From: Bathymodiolus brooksi
Lineage: Eukaryota > Mollusca > Bivalvia > Mytilida > Modiolidae
Reading direction: 5' to 3'
Length of the DNA stretch: 64,000 nt
Assembly: GCA_963680875.1 (NCBI GenBank)
Contig: OY804579.1
Span: 49,130,536 to 49,194,535, forward strand
Part shown: one piece after another, positions 42,701 through 47,568 of the stretch
Numbering within the stretch: position 1 is the first letter of the stretch
How the letters are laid out: each line of letters opens with the position of its first letter
Notes under the pieces: model-generated
The model's database searches: none
The model's input: the letters and a program-made list of their open reading frames with translations, nothing else
What the model was told of the DNA's origin: nothing
Made by a program: the position numbers and the translations under genes

Positions 42701-44118
42701 TATGTAAGAATCCGAATAGGCTCCTCCAGGTATGTAGCAGTCAGAAAACGCTCTTCCAGGTATGTAAGAGTCAGAATACGCTCCTCCATGTATGTAAGAA
42801 TCCGAATACGCTCCTCTAGGTATGTAAGAGTCAGAATACGCTCCTCCAGGTATGTACAATGTAACAGTCAGAATACGCTCCTCCATGTTAGTAAGAGTCA
42901 GAATACGCTCCTGTAGGTATGTAAGAGTCAGAATACGCTCCTCCAGGTTGGTAAGACTATATAAATTACATAACTACGTTTTTATTAGGCATAAGCCCTA
43001 TTTAAAATTGCAATACAAAATAACAAGCAAAATGTGTTAGAAACCAACCGAACACAGTTGTTATGACAATATCGCCATTGATATGAATATAGCAAACACA
43101 TATCACATAGTTAGTATATGCTACAAGTCAAGAAATGTAAAGAATAGAAGGAAAAATAAATTACTTACCAGGACGACTGAAAACAAATATTCCTTAATAT
43201 ACCACAATTATTATTCTATTTTATATCTTTTCAGGATGGTTTTATACGGCCCTTATAGTATCAATGTTTCCTATATCGATCATGATGATGCTAGCATGTG
43301 CTATTTTCATAATAACATTGTTTTTCCTGGACGGAAATCCAAAAATTGAAATGGACAAGGAACACAAAAGTCGTGAATCGATTGAGTTGACACCAGATAT
43401 TGACTATGGTGAAGGTGATGAAACCAATGTGAAATTGTCAGGGAATACTTCAGAAATTGAAACATTTAAAACTTTGTATAACGACGAAGTGGTGAGCATA
43501 CCGATATGGAGAGGCCGATGGAAACAAGCTGCGAACGCAGTAGCTGCAACTAATGCGCTGCCTTCTATATCAGAAAAGTCCGGATTCCAGACTTTGGAAG
43601 AAGTTGATGCACCTAAAACCAAAGGAGATGCCTTTGGTGTTGATATGAAATTATTTCATTATGGTGGCAAGCCAAAGCAGATGATTTCTGATGAAGAAAG
43701 ATCCGCCAAGGTGCTTCAGAAAAAGAACGATATGAAAGACAAATGGATGGGACTAGCAGAAAAGATGAAGAACAGGAAAATAGTGAAAGAAAAGGGAACA
43801 AGCATGGTCACCATATTATCTCACAAAAGACTAACCACGAAAGATAAAGCATCAGAGAAAAAGAACGATGTCACCAATTTGTCCAATAAAAAACTAGCAA
43901 CCCGAAAACACGTACCAACCACGAAAGAGAAGGTATTGGACGAAATAGATGATGCCGCCGGAATCAGAAATGAAGACATTAAAAACGATGATGACACAAG
44001 TATCAAGGGAATTTATGATTCAGACGAAGAACTTAATGATGAGATCGGCGATGTCCTAAGCATCTTTGACAAAGTTGTGGATACCGGAACAGCAGCGATG
44101 GGAACAACCCTTCCTTAA
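652..44118 (+). CDS. Predicted 11-exon gene: secretory type I membrane protein with degenerate vWA, CCG module and two cadherin-like repeats
   Basis: Eleven exons join in frame: 652-712, 22216-22797, 23596-23664, 25655-25825, 26538-26619, 27898-28082, 30662-30838, 32458-32582, 33411-33588, 36734-36898 and 43235-44118. Every intron is GT-AG, phases are 1,1,1,1,2,1,1,0,1,1, and the total is 2679 nt (892 residues plus TAA) with no internal stop. Approximate residue layout: signal peptide 1-20, vWA 21-215, short Cys segment 215-238, CCG/jelly-roll-like module 238-384, cadherin-like repeats 384-484 and 485-599, transmembrane helix 600-630, cytoplasmic tail 631-892. The protein should sit at the cell surface with adhesive domains outside. 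Function is unknown; adhesion or recognition is inferred from domain types. Intron 1 is 21.5 kb of mostly satellite, so an exon could be missed there, but the phases agree without one. The model comes from reading the DNA only. Confidence 0.72.
785..1055 (-). mobile_element. tRNA-derived SINE, minus strand
   Basis: Reading the minus strand, a box A-like region (GTCGTGGTCGTGG...) is followed by a box B-like GAGTTCGAACCCCG, then a conserved body ending in CATAACCCTAACCC. The same body occurs at 26657, 32101, 46277, 52568 and 56655. Copies differ by many substitutions, so they are old. This one lies in intron 1. Confidence 0.65.
1076..1210 (+). mobile_element. Dispersed repeat family D, 3' fragment
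   Basis: The stretch with ACCTGTTCCACTAATGACAC, TGTTACTCTCGTC and GAGGAAAGGAAGGG matches the 3' half of the repeat also seen at 25918-26212 and, inverted, at 24785-25036 and 51348-51485. It is probably a non-autonomous DNA transposon; I do not know its class. Confidence 0.5.
1711..22114. repeat. 42-bp satellite array, about 485 copies (intron 1)
   Basis: The unit is approximately ACTCAATAAGATGGTATGTT followed by ACTATCCTCATTCCCCTGGGGC. It is 42 bp, or 14 codons, with no stop in two plus frames and one minus frame, so dozens of ORFs appear (motifs such as [14 protein letters not shown] or [14 protein letters not shown]). None looks like a real protein gene. Units differ by scattered substitutions and a few small indels. 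The left part (to about 11.5 kb) and right part differ: the variant AAGAGGATAAGTTACTATTC with TTATTATGCTGAG appears only from about 11.56 kb on. Longer repeats of about 2.2 kb, 0.84 kb and 1.257 kb are embedded. The array fills most of intron 1 of gene 1. Confidence 0.95.
13590..16103. repeat. Recent 1257-bp segmental duplication inside the 42-bp satellite
   Basis: Blocks near 13590-14846 and 14847-16103 are nearly identical with a constant offset of 1257 bp; for example the piece at 13838-14505 recurs at 15095-15762. Only scattered single-base differences are seen. 1257 is about 30 units minus 3 bp. Exact edges are approximate. Confidence 0.8.
22216..22797 (+). CDS. Exon 2: von Willebrand factor A-like domain with lost MIDAS
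   Basis: The exon starts after TTGTTTGTAG and ends at CTATT/GTAAGTATT; both ends are phase 1, giving about 194 residues. The order of landmarks fits a vWA fold: a Cys just before strand 1 ([13 protein letters not shown]), helix [12 protein letters not shown], strand RFSCHVYGS, then [45 protein letters not shown] and a later strand SFSVINLN. The metal-binding DxSxS, Thr and Asp positions are all replaced ([20 protein letters not shown]), so metal-dependent ligand binding is unlikely. The open frame extends upstream to 22113 and downstream to 22847, but splice signals trim it. The domain call rests on motif order and length. Confidence 0.7.
22796..23068 (+). repeat. Tandem duplication of about 135 bp that copies the exon 2 donor
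   Basis: ATTGTAAGTATTT...GTTAACACAGTTGTGTGGCATATCC at 22796 is repeated from about 22931, including TGTAAGCCTATTAAAT and the end GCTTCTTTT. Copies differ by a TA-repeat expansion and small changes. Both copies carry a GTAAGT donor; only the first follows the vWA frame. Confidence 0.8.
22798..23595 (+). other. Intron 2
   Basis: It runs from GTAAGTATT to TTTTCATAG. It holds the donor duplication and an open stretch at about 23288-23570 that begins after a good acceptor but would create TAA if spliced to exon 2; see rejected items. Confidence 0.5.
23596..23664 (+). CDS. Exon 3: short Cys-containing linker exon
   Basis: A 69-nt phase 1-1 exon lies between TTTTCATAG and CTCAG/GTAGGT. It encodes about 23 residues including [18 protein letters not shown]. 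It joins the vWA exon by a Tyr codon and the next exon by a Gly codon. I do not recognise a domain; it is acidic and aromatic and probably leads into the CCG module. It is too small to be found as an ORF, and support comes from splice signals and phase alone. Confidence 0.55.
24785..25036 (-). mobile_element. Dispersed repeat family D, fullest copy, minus strand
   Basis: On the minus strand it reads GTTTGAAGATACCAAAGTAG, then CAACACAATGGCCAAAAGAA, AACAACGATCTACAAAAC, CGGAGTGAACTCAGGTGCTC and CGGAAGGGTAAGCAGTTCC. This order serves as reference for the other copies. It is very common in bivalve DNA to my knowledge and is probably a non-autonomous transposon. No ORF of its own. Confidence 0.6.
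25100..25235 (+). mobile_element. Family D fragment, plus strand
   Basis: GATTACGACATATGG... and GACACAGATATGCCGTAACGGC match the end of the copy at 25918-26212 (GATATTCCGTAACGGC). It sits just beside the minus-strand copy in opposite orientation, suggesting nested or inverted insertion. Confidence 0.45.
25381..25560. mobile_element. MITE with imperfect terminal inverted repeats
   Basis: It starts TACAGTGAACTTGTGCAATC and ends GATTAGACAGGTTCCATTGTA, so the ends are inverted copies (about 24 bp with mismatches) and each includes TA. Inside, TCCGACATCCTGT is repeated. The size of 180 bp and lack of coding capacity fit a Tc1/mariner-type MITE. Confidence 0.65.
25655..25825 (+). CDS. Exon 4: first part of CCG-type beta-sandwich-like module
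   Basis: A 171-nt phase 1-1 exon is bounded by TCTCCATTCAG and GTTCCAG/GTGTGT. Recognisable pieces are [18 protein letters not shown], then [11 protein letters not shown] and [12 protein letters not shown]. The CCG-x-x-x-x-W pattern followed by a G-x-L/V-x-x-x-V-F/W-R-P strand recurs, from memory, in molluscan extracellular proteins that also carry vWA or cadherin-like domains. No function is established to my knowledge. It continues directly into exon 5 by a Glu codon. The fold assignment is inference. Confidence 0.65.
25918..26212 (+). mobile_element. Dispersed repeat family D copy, plus strand (intron 4)
   Basis: AAGATTGAAAATACCAGAAG, CAATACAATGGCCAAATGAA, GCAGTTCCTGCTCCATTAGT and GATATTCCGTAACGGC follow the family order. 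It is decayed but nearly full length. Confidence 0.55.
26538..26619 (+). CDS. Exon 5: middle of CCG-type module
   Basis: An 82-nt exon starts after CTCTTTGACAG (phase 1) and ends in phase 2 at GGATG/GTACGA, a weak donor. It encodes [20 protein letters not shown] followed by EGDKIG. The split Trp codon (TG plus G) joins exon 6 to give the typical GDKIGWYSSGP turn, which is strong evidence that the weak donor is genuine. A SINE begins about 35 bp after this donor. Confidence 0.6.
26657..26931 (+). mobile_element. tRNA-derived SINE, plus strand (intron 5)
   Basis: GTCTTGGTCGTGATCATATG, then box B-like GAGTTCGAACCCCG, then GGTTTTCTCCGGGTACTCCG and the end CATAACCCTAACCC. It lies just after the weak donor of exon 5. 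Confidence 0.68.
27898..28082 (+). CDS. Exon 6: last part of CCG-type module
   Basis: A 185-nt exon (enters phase 2, leaves phase 1) lies between TTTTAATATGCAG and GCAGATA/GTAAGA. It completes the Trp of [15 protein letters not shown] and goes on with [24 protein letters not shown] and [10 protein letters not shown]. Two Cys in the STC and TDC pieces could pair. It ends just before the first cadherin-like repeat. The following intron carries the 46-bp and 27-bp arrays. Confidence 0.62.
28120..28690 (+). repeat. 46-bp tandem array, part 1 (intron 6)
   Basis: About 12 units of the form TTTTAAGTTGTTATATTGCA followed by ATAATTAGAAATAAATTTAC and CTGGTG. Units are similar but not identical. The array is interrupted by a non-array segment at about 28690-29190 and resumes after it. 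Confidence 0.88.
29020..29186. mobile_element. Foldback element (long hairpin) inserted between the two parts of the 46-bp array
   Basis: The left arm CCTGTTCAGGGAACAGTC and GGTGCTGGAGATGACTTGGG are mirrored on the right by CCCAAGTCATCTCCAGCACC and GACTGTTCCCTGAACAGGC. The arms are about 65 to 80 bp with few mismatches and a tiny loop near 29100. The outermost parts CAGTTATT and AATAACTG also pair. No coding capacity. Confidence 0.8.
29187..29560 (+). repeat. 46-bp tandem array, part 2, decaying to the right
   Basis: Units with AATAATTAGAAATACATTTACC and GGTGTTTTAAGTTGTTATAT continue after the foldback element and become more diverged toward 29560. Confidence 0.75.
29631..29776 (+). repeat. 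27-bp minisatellite, about 5 copies
   Basis: The unit is CTAAAATCCCACACTGTCGA followed by AACAGTT, five nearly perfect copies and a partial sixth. Each contains the small palindrome ACTGT-CGA-ACAGT. Because 27 is a multiple of 3, short ORFs appear on both strands; they are artefacts. Confidence 0.9.
30080..30537. mobile_element. Candidate foldback element with GATTC-rich inverted ends
   Basis: The left end (CATTCGAGATTCAAGATTCG...CAGTATCT) is the inverse of the right end (AGATACTAAATCTGG...GAATCTCGAATG), with a few mismatches and a short deletion. The ends are built of ten-base GATTCGAAATTC-like steps. It lies directly before exon 7. Confidence 0.5.
30662..30838 (+). CDS. Exon 7: cadherin-like repeat 1, N-terminal half
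   Basis: A 177-nt phase 1-1 exon lies between ATCAATTATAG and GAGAAAA/GTAAGTAC. It encodes an E-x-x-A-V-G start ([20 protein letters not shown]), then [17 protein letters not shown]. This is the usual cadherin-like run: strand, TVxDxDxxD calcium-type turn, strand, then a FxL/I-N strand. The donor is a near-perfect consensus. The second half of the repeat is in exon 8. Confidence 0.66.
30893..31030 (+). mobile_element. Family D 5' fragment (intron 7)
   Basis: GGGGTAATCAGAATCCGTAA, then GACAATACAATGGCCAAAAG and AAACAACGATCTACAAAAC match the family. The start sits only about 55 bp after the donor of exon 7. Confidence 0.6.
31031..32100. other. Intron 7 remainder, no feature
   Basis: AT-rich sequence with no repeat array, RNA gene or phase-compatible exon that I can support. 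Confidence 0.4.
32101..32320 (-). mobile_element. tRNA-derived SINE, minus strand
   Basis: The inverse order of the 26657 copy: GGGGTTAAGCTTATGGTGTT, TCAGTTATATCGTGGCGG, GGGATTCGAACTCACAAC and CGATCACGACCACGATGG. Confidence 0.65.
32458..32582 (+). CDS. Exon 8: cadherin-like repeat 1, C-terminal half
   Basis: A 125-nt exon enters in phase 1 after TATTTAATGCAG and leaves in phase 0 at AATGCA/GTAAGT. It encodes [20 protein letters not shown], then SGEDTC and SATVTLTI. This matches the L-D-x-E...Y-x-v-x-V-x-A-x-D...a-x-v-x-v-x-I half of a cadherin repeat, with a Gly-rich loop. The exon ends at the linker that continues into [10 protein letters not shown] in exon 9. Confidence 0.62.
33117..33250 (+). 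mobile_element. Family D 5' fragment (intron 8)
   Basis: GTTTGAAGATACTAAAGAGG, TAATCAGAATCCGTAAATCG and ACACAATGGCCAAAAG follow the family order, with AAACAACGATCTACAAAACC at the end. It carries a single copy of the module that is amplified at 53.36 kb. Confidence 0.62.
33411..33588 (+). CDS. Exon 9: cadherin-like repeat 2, N-terminal half
   Basis: A 178-nt exon follows GTATTATTTCAG (phase 0) and ends at GACATCG/GTAAGC (phase 1). It opens with [20 protein letters not shown], a common start of mollusc cadherin-like repeats, then [14 protein letters not shown] and PNFVLHNIT. The acidic VTDATNDD loop fits a calcium site. A Cys pair (CC) occurs here and another in exon 10. The intron after it contains the 37-bp array. 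Confidence 0.65.
34089..35822 (+). repeat. 37-bp tandem array, about 47 copies, acceptor-like (intron 9)
   Basis: The unit is GACTGTTTATGTTTGTATTT followed by ATGACTTGTTCTTTGCC or ...TTTGCAG. Units ending TTGTTCTTTGCAG look like 3' splice acceptors. Some units carry TTATATATTATC insertions. It lies between exons 9 and 10 of gene 1. No meaningful ORF. Confidence 0.93.
36144..36290 (+). mobile_element. Degenerate tRNA-Leu/Ser-like SINE head
   Basis: GTGGTCGAGTGGTCTAGGGC resembles box A of a class II tRNA. A degraded box B (GAGTTCAAAAATT) follows at the expected spacing. The stem pairs are not intact, so it is not a functional tRNA. It is followed by a 58-bp sequence that recurs 162 bp downstream. 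Confidence 0.5.
36228..36447 (+). repeat. Pair of 58-bp direct repeats
   Basis: AATTTAGAAGGGGAGATAAT and ACTTTCACGAAAATGGGGGTCGTGTAC-like sequence occur at about 36228 and again at about 36390, with one base missing in the second copy. Confidence 0.75.
36734..36898 (+). CDS. Exon 10: cadherin-like repeat 2, C-terminal half; its donor seeds the 30-bp array
   Basis: A 165-nt phase 1-1 exon lies between TCATATGTTGTAG and TCCTCCAG/GTATGT. It encodes [30 protein letters not shown] and [13 protein letters not shown], the second half of a cadherin-like repeat, then a short juxtamembrane stalk ending in DPP. The last 13 exon bases (TACGATCCTCCAG) and the donor are repeated, with one change, about 200 times directly downstream. 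Reading through the donor stays open until TAG at 37027. Confidence 0.64.
36886..42955 (+). repeat. 30-bp tandem array of exon-end plus splice-donor units, about 200 copies (intron 10)
   Basis: The unit is GTATGTAAGAGTCAGAATAC followed by GCTCCTCCAG. A 37-bp form has TACAATG inserted after GTATG; the first unit, next to exon 10, is of this form. Units end with the same bases as exon 10 and start with its donor. Common variants have GTTAGTAAG, GTTTGTAAG or AGATATG in the donor. Since 30 is ten codons without stops, ORFs with [10 protein letters not shown] or [10 protein letters not shown] (plus) and [10 protein letters not shown] (minus) appear; they are artefacts. Blocks of several hundred bp recur within it, for example around 37.2 and 38.6 kb, and 39.3 and 40.6 kb. 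Confidence 0.95.
43235..44118 (+). CDS. Exon 11: transmembrane helix and cytoplasmic tail
   Basis: The acceptor TATATCTTTTCAG is followed by a Gly codon completed in phase 1, then a strongly hydrophobic segment of about 30 residues ([19 protein letters not shown] and onward to FFL). The remaining tail of about 260 residues ends at TAA 44116. The tail is charged, with alternating acidic ([16 protein letters not shown]) and Lys-rich stretches, two similar HKRLTTKDK / NKKLATRKH pieces, and an acidic end [19 protein letters not shown]. No kinase, TIR or SH2-binding domain is recognised. Codon use looks like genuine coding DNA. This is the longest non-repeat ORF near the gene end. Confidence 0.75.
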
Positions 44119-44165
44119 ATGAAACCAATACAATATTCTTGTTGTGAATTTAAAATTGTGGCGTA

Positions 44166-44171
44166 AATAAA
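44166..44171 (+). terminator. Polyadenylation signal of gene 1
   Basis: AATAAA occurs 48 bases after the stop codon of exon 11. A second AATAAA lies near 44295. Both sit inside a 186-bp segment that is repeated at 45985-46170, so the poly(A) region exists in two copies. Confidence 0.45.
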
Positions 44172-44351
44172 TTTAATATATATCTCGAACTTGAATATCT
44201 CATTTTTATGGATATCTTAATGTAGCATATAATTTATTCAAATACAATGTACTGGAAAATTGTTGGTCCCTTCGACTTTGAATGTTGAAAAAATGTAAAT
44301 AAATTCAATAAGTGACCGAATTGAAATGCTATTTTTATAGCATATTCCATA
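44166..44351 (+). repeat. 186-bp direct repeat, left copy
   Basis: It begins at the AATAAA of gene 1 and ends GCATATTCCATA. Compared with 45985-46170, the length is the same and I count four differences, all transitions. The pair encloses a 1633-bp segment with a tyrosine recombinase. Confidence 0.88.
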
Positions 44352-44370
44352 GTCAACACAAAAGACTTAC

Positions 44371-45265
44371 TTGCTTTATTTTAAATCTTACTGCTCTTTT
44401 TGCACTCAGATTAATATACCTTTAGTACCTTTAAGTGATCTTAATCTCGCAAGATATATAGCATTTTTGTCTGGTCGTTTATGTTTTAAATCTATACAAA
44501 ATTGTCTTTCGTTCATAAACCTCCTTCACAAGGAAGCGAAAATACCCTCCCCTATAAATTCTCATTATATTCAACGGGTTCTGCGAGGAGCAAAGCGTAT
44601 TTTAGGGGACACCCGTCATCCCAAATTTCCCATTACCCCAGCTATTTTACAAGGAATTTTTTCTAATTTAAATTTAGGTCATAGTTCCGACATTACTTTT
44701 TGGGCTGCCTGCTTGGTGGCCTTTTTCTCATTTTTTCGCAAGTCAATTATTTTTGTCCCATCACAAACCGAGTTTGATCCAGCTCGTCATTTAAGCAGAG
44801 AAGCTGTAGTCTTTCACAAAGATGGTGTCATTTTAAGTATAATTAAGACAAAAACAATTCAAAATGAAGAGAGTCCTTAAAATTCCTTTGCCCAGAATTC
44901 CTGGGTCCCTCTTTTGCCCTGCCCAGGCCTTATTATTATCATTCAAAATGGCCCCAGCCAATAATTCTTGCTTTCCAGCCTTTTTATATAAAAACGGTAC
45001 TAAAGTTATTCCGCTAACTTATTCAGTGTTCCTGTCCAAACTGAAAAGGTCCCTTTCAGTTTTGGGTATTAACAACACCCTTTATTCAGGGCATAGTTTC
45101 AGACGAGGGGGTGCTTCCTTCGCTTTAGAATGTGGTGTCCCATCTGAACTTAACCAGTCCCATGGAGACTGGAAGAGTGACACTTACAAAAAGTACTTAG
45201 ACCCCTCCTTTCAACATAGGCAGTTAGTTATGAATCGTTTTGCACAAACTCTATGCAAGGCTTGA
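44371..45265 (+). pseudogene. Tyrosine recombinase of a DIRS/Ngaro/Crypton-like element, one frameshift
   Basis: Two overlapping frames (to 44880, and 44864-45265) form one tyrosine recombinase catalytic region of about 297 residues broken by a single frameshift near 44860-44880. Visible parts: core-binding-like helices (LARYIAFLSGRLCFKSIQN), the first catalytic Arg in FFSFFRKSI, a beta-hairpin Lys in IIKTKT, the H-x-x-R box GHSFRRGGASFA, then HGDWKSDTYKKYL, containing the H/W position and the nucleophilic Tyr. No good ATG starts it, so the 5' part is missing or the frame is entered otherwise. Such genes are often labelled XerD-like in bivalves and belong to eukaryotic transposons. No reverse transcriptase is seen next to it. 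Confidence 0.72.
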
Positions 45266-45984
45266 ATATTTTTGTAGTATATATTAGCTGCTCTGATATT
45301 GTAAACATTGTACTGTGAAAATTGTTTCTCCTTGTATGGAGACCCTTGATTTTGTCTATTGATACATGTATTGATTTTATTTACACATGCGTTACTGTAT
45401 ATATATATATATGTGTGTGTGTTATTTTATATGTTTGTTGGGTAGGGTCTTGCTACTCGTATTCCTGAATTTGCCAGCTTCATTCGGACTCTAGTGCAGT
45501 GATGCATAGATAATGTTATTGACAGTAGTGTTTATAATTTGTGTCACTAACTTTTTAAACATTTTAAAACTTGTTGTTGGACTTTTTAAAATAATTTAAT
45601 TGTGTTTTTACTATCATGTTTTCCTACTACTACATCTCAGGTTTGGACATTTTTGTTTGGAGAACCACAGTTTATCTTTTATTCATTAATTGGAAAACTT
45701 GTGTTTTCATGCTTATTCTTGCATTATTTCAAATTTAAATTATGCTTTGAAATAAACTGTGGTTAGTTATCCCAAACCTGATTTTTTATTCTTATGTTGT
45801 TTTACTCTGCACTGCTTTATATTCTACTCGGCCACTGTATCCGGGATTACCTGGTGTATCCAACCTTGGTGTGTATATGAAAAAACACATCAAGTGTTGG
45901 CAGGGAGGCAGAGAAGAAGCTGTGTTGTATGGCCTGTGGTGGGAAGCTGAAAGTGGGAGGGGTTCCTACATAAATTCACAGATT
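45266..45984 (+). other. 3' part of the recombinase-bearing segment
   Basis: Non-coding, AT-rich, with a TA/TG microsatellite near 45398-45422. An imperfect inverted repeat pairs AGGTTTGG...CCACAGTTTAT (about 45639-45675) with ATAAACTGTGG...CCCAAACCT (45752-45779). It could be a structural end of the element. Confidence 0.45.
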
Positions 45985-46170
45985 AATAAATTCAATATAT
46001 ATCTCGAACTTGAATATCTCATTTTTGTGGATATCTTAATGTAGCATATAATTTATTCAAATACAATGTACTGGAAAATCGTTGGTCCCTTCGACTTTGA
46101 ATGTTGAAAAAATGTAAATAAATTCAATAAGTGACCGAATTGAAATGTTATTTTTATAGCATATTCCATA
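45985..46170 (+). repeat. 186-bp direct repeat, right copy
   Basis: The second copy of 44166-44351, beginning AATAAATTCAATATATATCTCG and ending GCATATTCCATA before a T-run. It also contains two AATAAA signals. Confidence 0.88.
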
Positions 46171-46276
46171 TTTTTTTTTTATATTATTAAAGTATTGTCT
46201 CGTCATTATGTCTAACACATATTATTGTACTAATAATATCTCCTAGTTCTGATTTCAACGTAAATGTTTCTTCGTG

Positions 46277-46535
46277 ATTATATATGGTAATTGGATTTAC
46301 AACTACATGTGCAATCAGTACATATCACCGCTAAAAGCTGTGAGTTCGAATCCTGTTCATGGCGAGGTGATCTCGAAACAACATAATGTGATAAAGTTTG
46401 TCAGTGACTTGCTGACAGGTCAGTGGTTTTCTCCGGGTACTCCTGTTTCCTCCACCAATAAAACTGCCCGCCACGATATAACTGAAACATTTTTGGAAGT
46501 TGCCTTTAACACTATAACCCTAACCCCAAATTTGG
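46277..46535 (+). mobile_element. tRNA-derived SINE, plus strand
   Basis: GTGAGTTCGAATCCTGTTC (box B-like), GGTTTTCTCCGGGTACTCCTG, CGCCACGATATAACTGAAAC and the end ACTATAACCCTAACCCC. The 5' box A part is eroded. Confidence 0.65.
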
Positions 46536-46712
46536 TATTAATTTTTCATATATGTTTCTGTATTTTTTAAATTGTATATAATAAACATGTATTAATAAAT
46601 GCGTTTACAGTTTTTGCACTGGTATGTTTCTCAATTAACTCGTACAAACTAGAATGACCCATAATTCAAAACCTTATTAGTGGTGCAATATGTTAGTGTG
46701 CTCTCCACAAGT

Positions 46713-46890
46713 ACAGTCAAACCTGTATTAAGAGGTCACCATTGGGACAAAGAAAAAGTAGTCTTTTATAAAGGATGACATCTTAAAAGAGGTTCAAATC
46801 ATAGGAATTTTTTTATGATAGAACAAGAAAAAGGTGACCTTTTAATACAGGAGACTGCTTAATAAGGGTGACCGCATGGACAGGTTTGAC
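46713..46890. mobile_element. MITE with GTCAAACCTGT inverted ends
   Basis: GTCAAACCTGT at 46716 is the exact inverse of ACAGGTTTGAC ending at 46890. AGAGGTCACC and GGTGACC pair further in. About 178 bp and non-coding. This end sequence is common in invertebrate MITEs. Confidence 0.72.
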
Positions 46891-47207
46891 GACATAGCAT
46901 CTTGCACTAGATATATGGCTGAGTTCAGTCAAGATTGAATTGGCTGCTTCTTCTATAATCAAGCAGAATTAGGAAATAAGGAAATGAGAAGACTGTTTAT
47001 CTCAGATTCGGGATAATGTGTCCGAGTGGAGCGATATGTCATTTGTACGGTCTGTTTTTTCAGTAAATAAAAATACTGACGATCGTGTTCTAGCATAAAG
47101 TAGATATCATTATCATCTCATTAAAAGGTGACTTGTTATCGACAAGAAATAAATATTAATGTTATACTTTACGTTTTTATTTTCTCTATTTGTCTTTGTT
47201 ATCGCAG

Positions 47208-47241
47208 CCGGTCAATATTTTAGTATATTGACCGGGCTCGA
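47208..47241. repeat. Short palindrome
   Basis: CCGGTCAATATTTTAGTATA followed by TTGACCGG forms a near-perfect hairpin just before the larger foldback element at 47347. Confidence 0.55.
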
Positions 47242-47346
47242 TCAATATAATGGTTTCTTCCGGATTTTGTCGGAACTCGTGTTTTGTCTTAGATATACAA
47301 TAACAAAAACATGTCGTCTGACAGATTTGCATGTATTGAGTATACT

Positions 47347-47473
47347 ATAACAAATTGTTCATGGCACTTCGGGCCAAATGGCAGTTTATGGATCGGTCCA
47401 TACAATATTTTGTGGGTGACATCACGGTCCATAAACTGCCATATGGCCCTTAGTGCCATGCACTATTTGTTAA
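47347..47473. mobile_element. Foldback element
   Basis: The left arm AACAAATTGTTCATGGCAC and GGGCCAAATGGCAGTTTATGG are mirrored by CCATAAACTGCCATATGGCCC and GTGCCATGCACTATTTGTT. Arms of about 50 bp with few mismatches, loop about 25 bp. No ORF. Confidence 0.75.
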
Positions 47474-47568
47474 ATAATTACTCACATCGGATCATATTTG
47501 TTTAAAAATCCAATGCATATAGGTAACTTGCATGCATAATAAATAAATATCGAATCCATATAAATATA

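Noticed and set aside
36899..42950. ORFs with [20 protein letters not shown] or [10 protein letters not shown] repeats, up to 469 codons
   Set aside because: They come from the 30-bp unit without stops. Frames change at each 37-bp unit, both strands are open, and the array lies in an intron.
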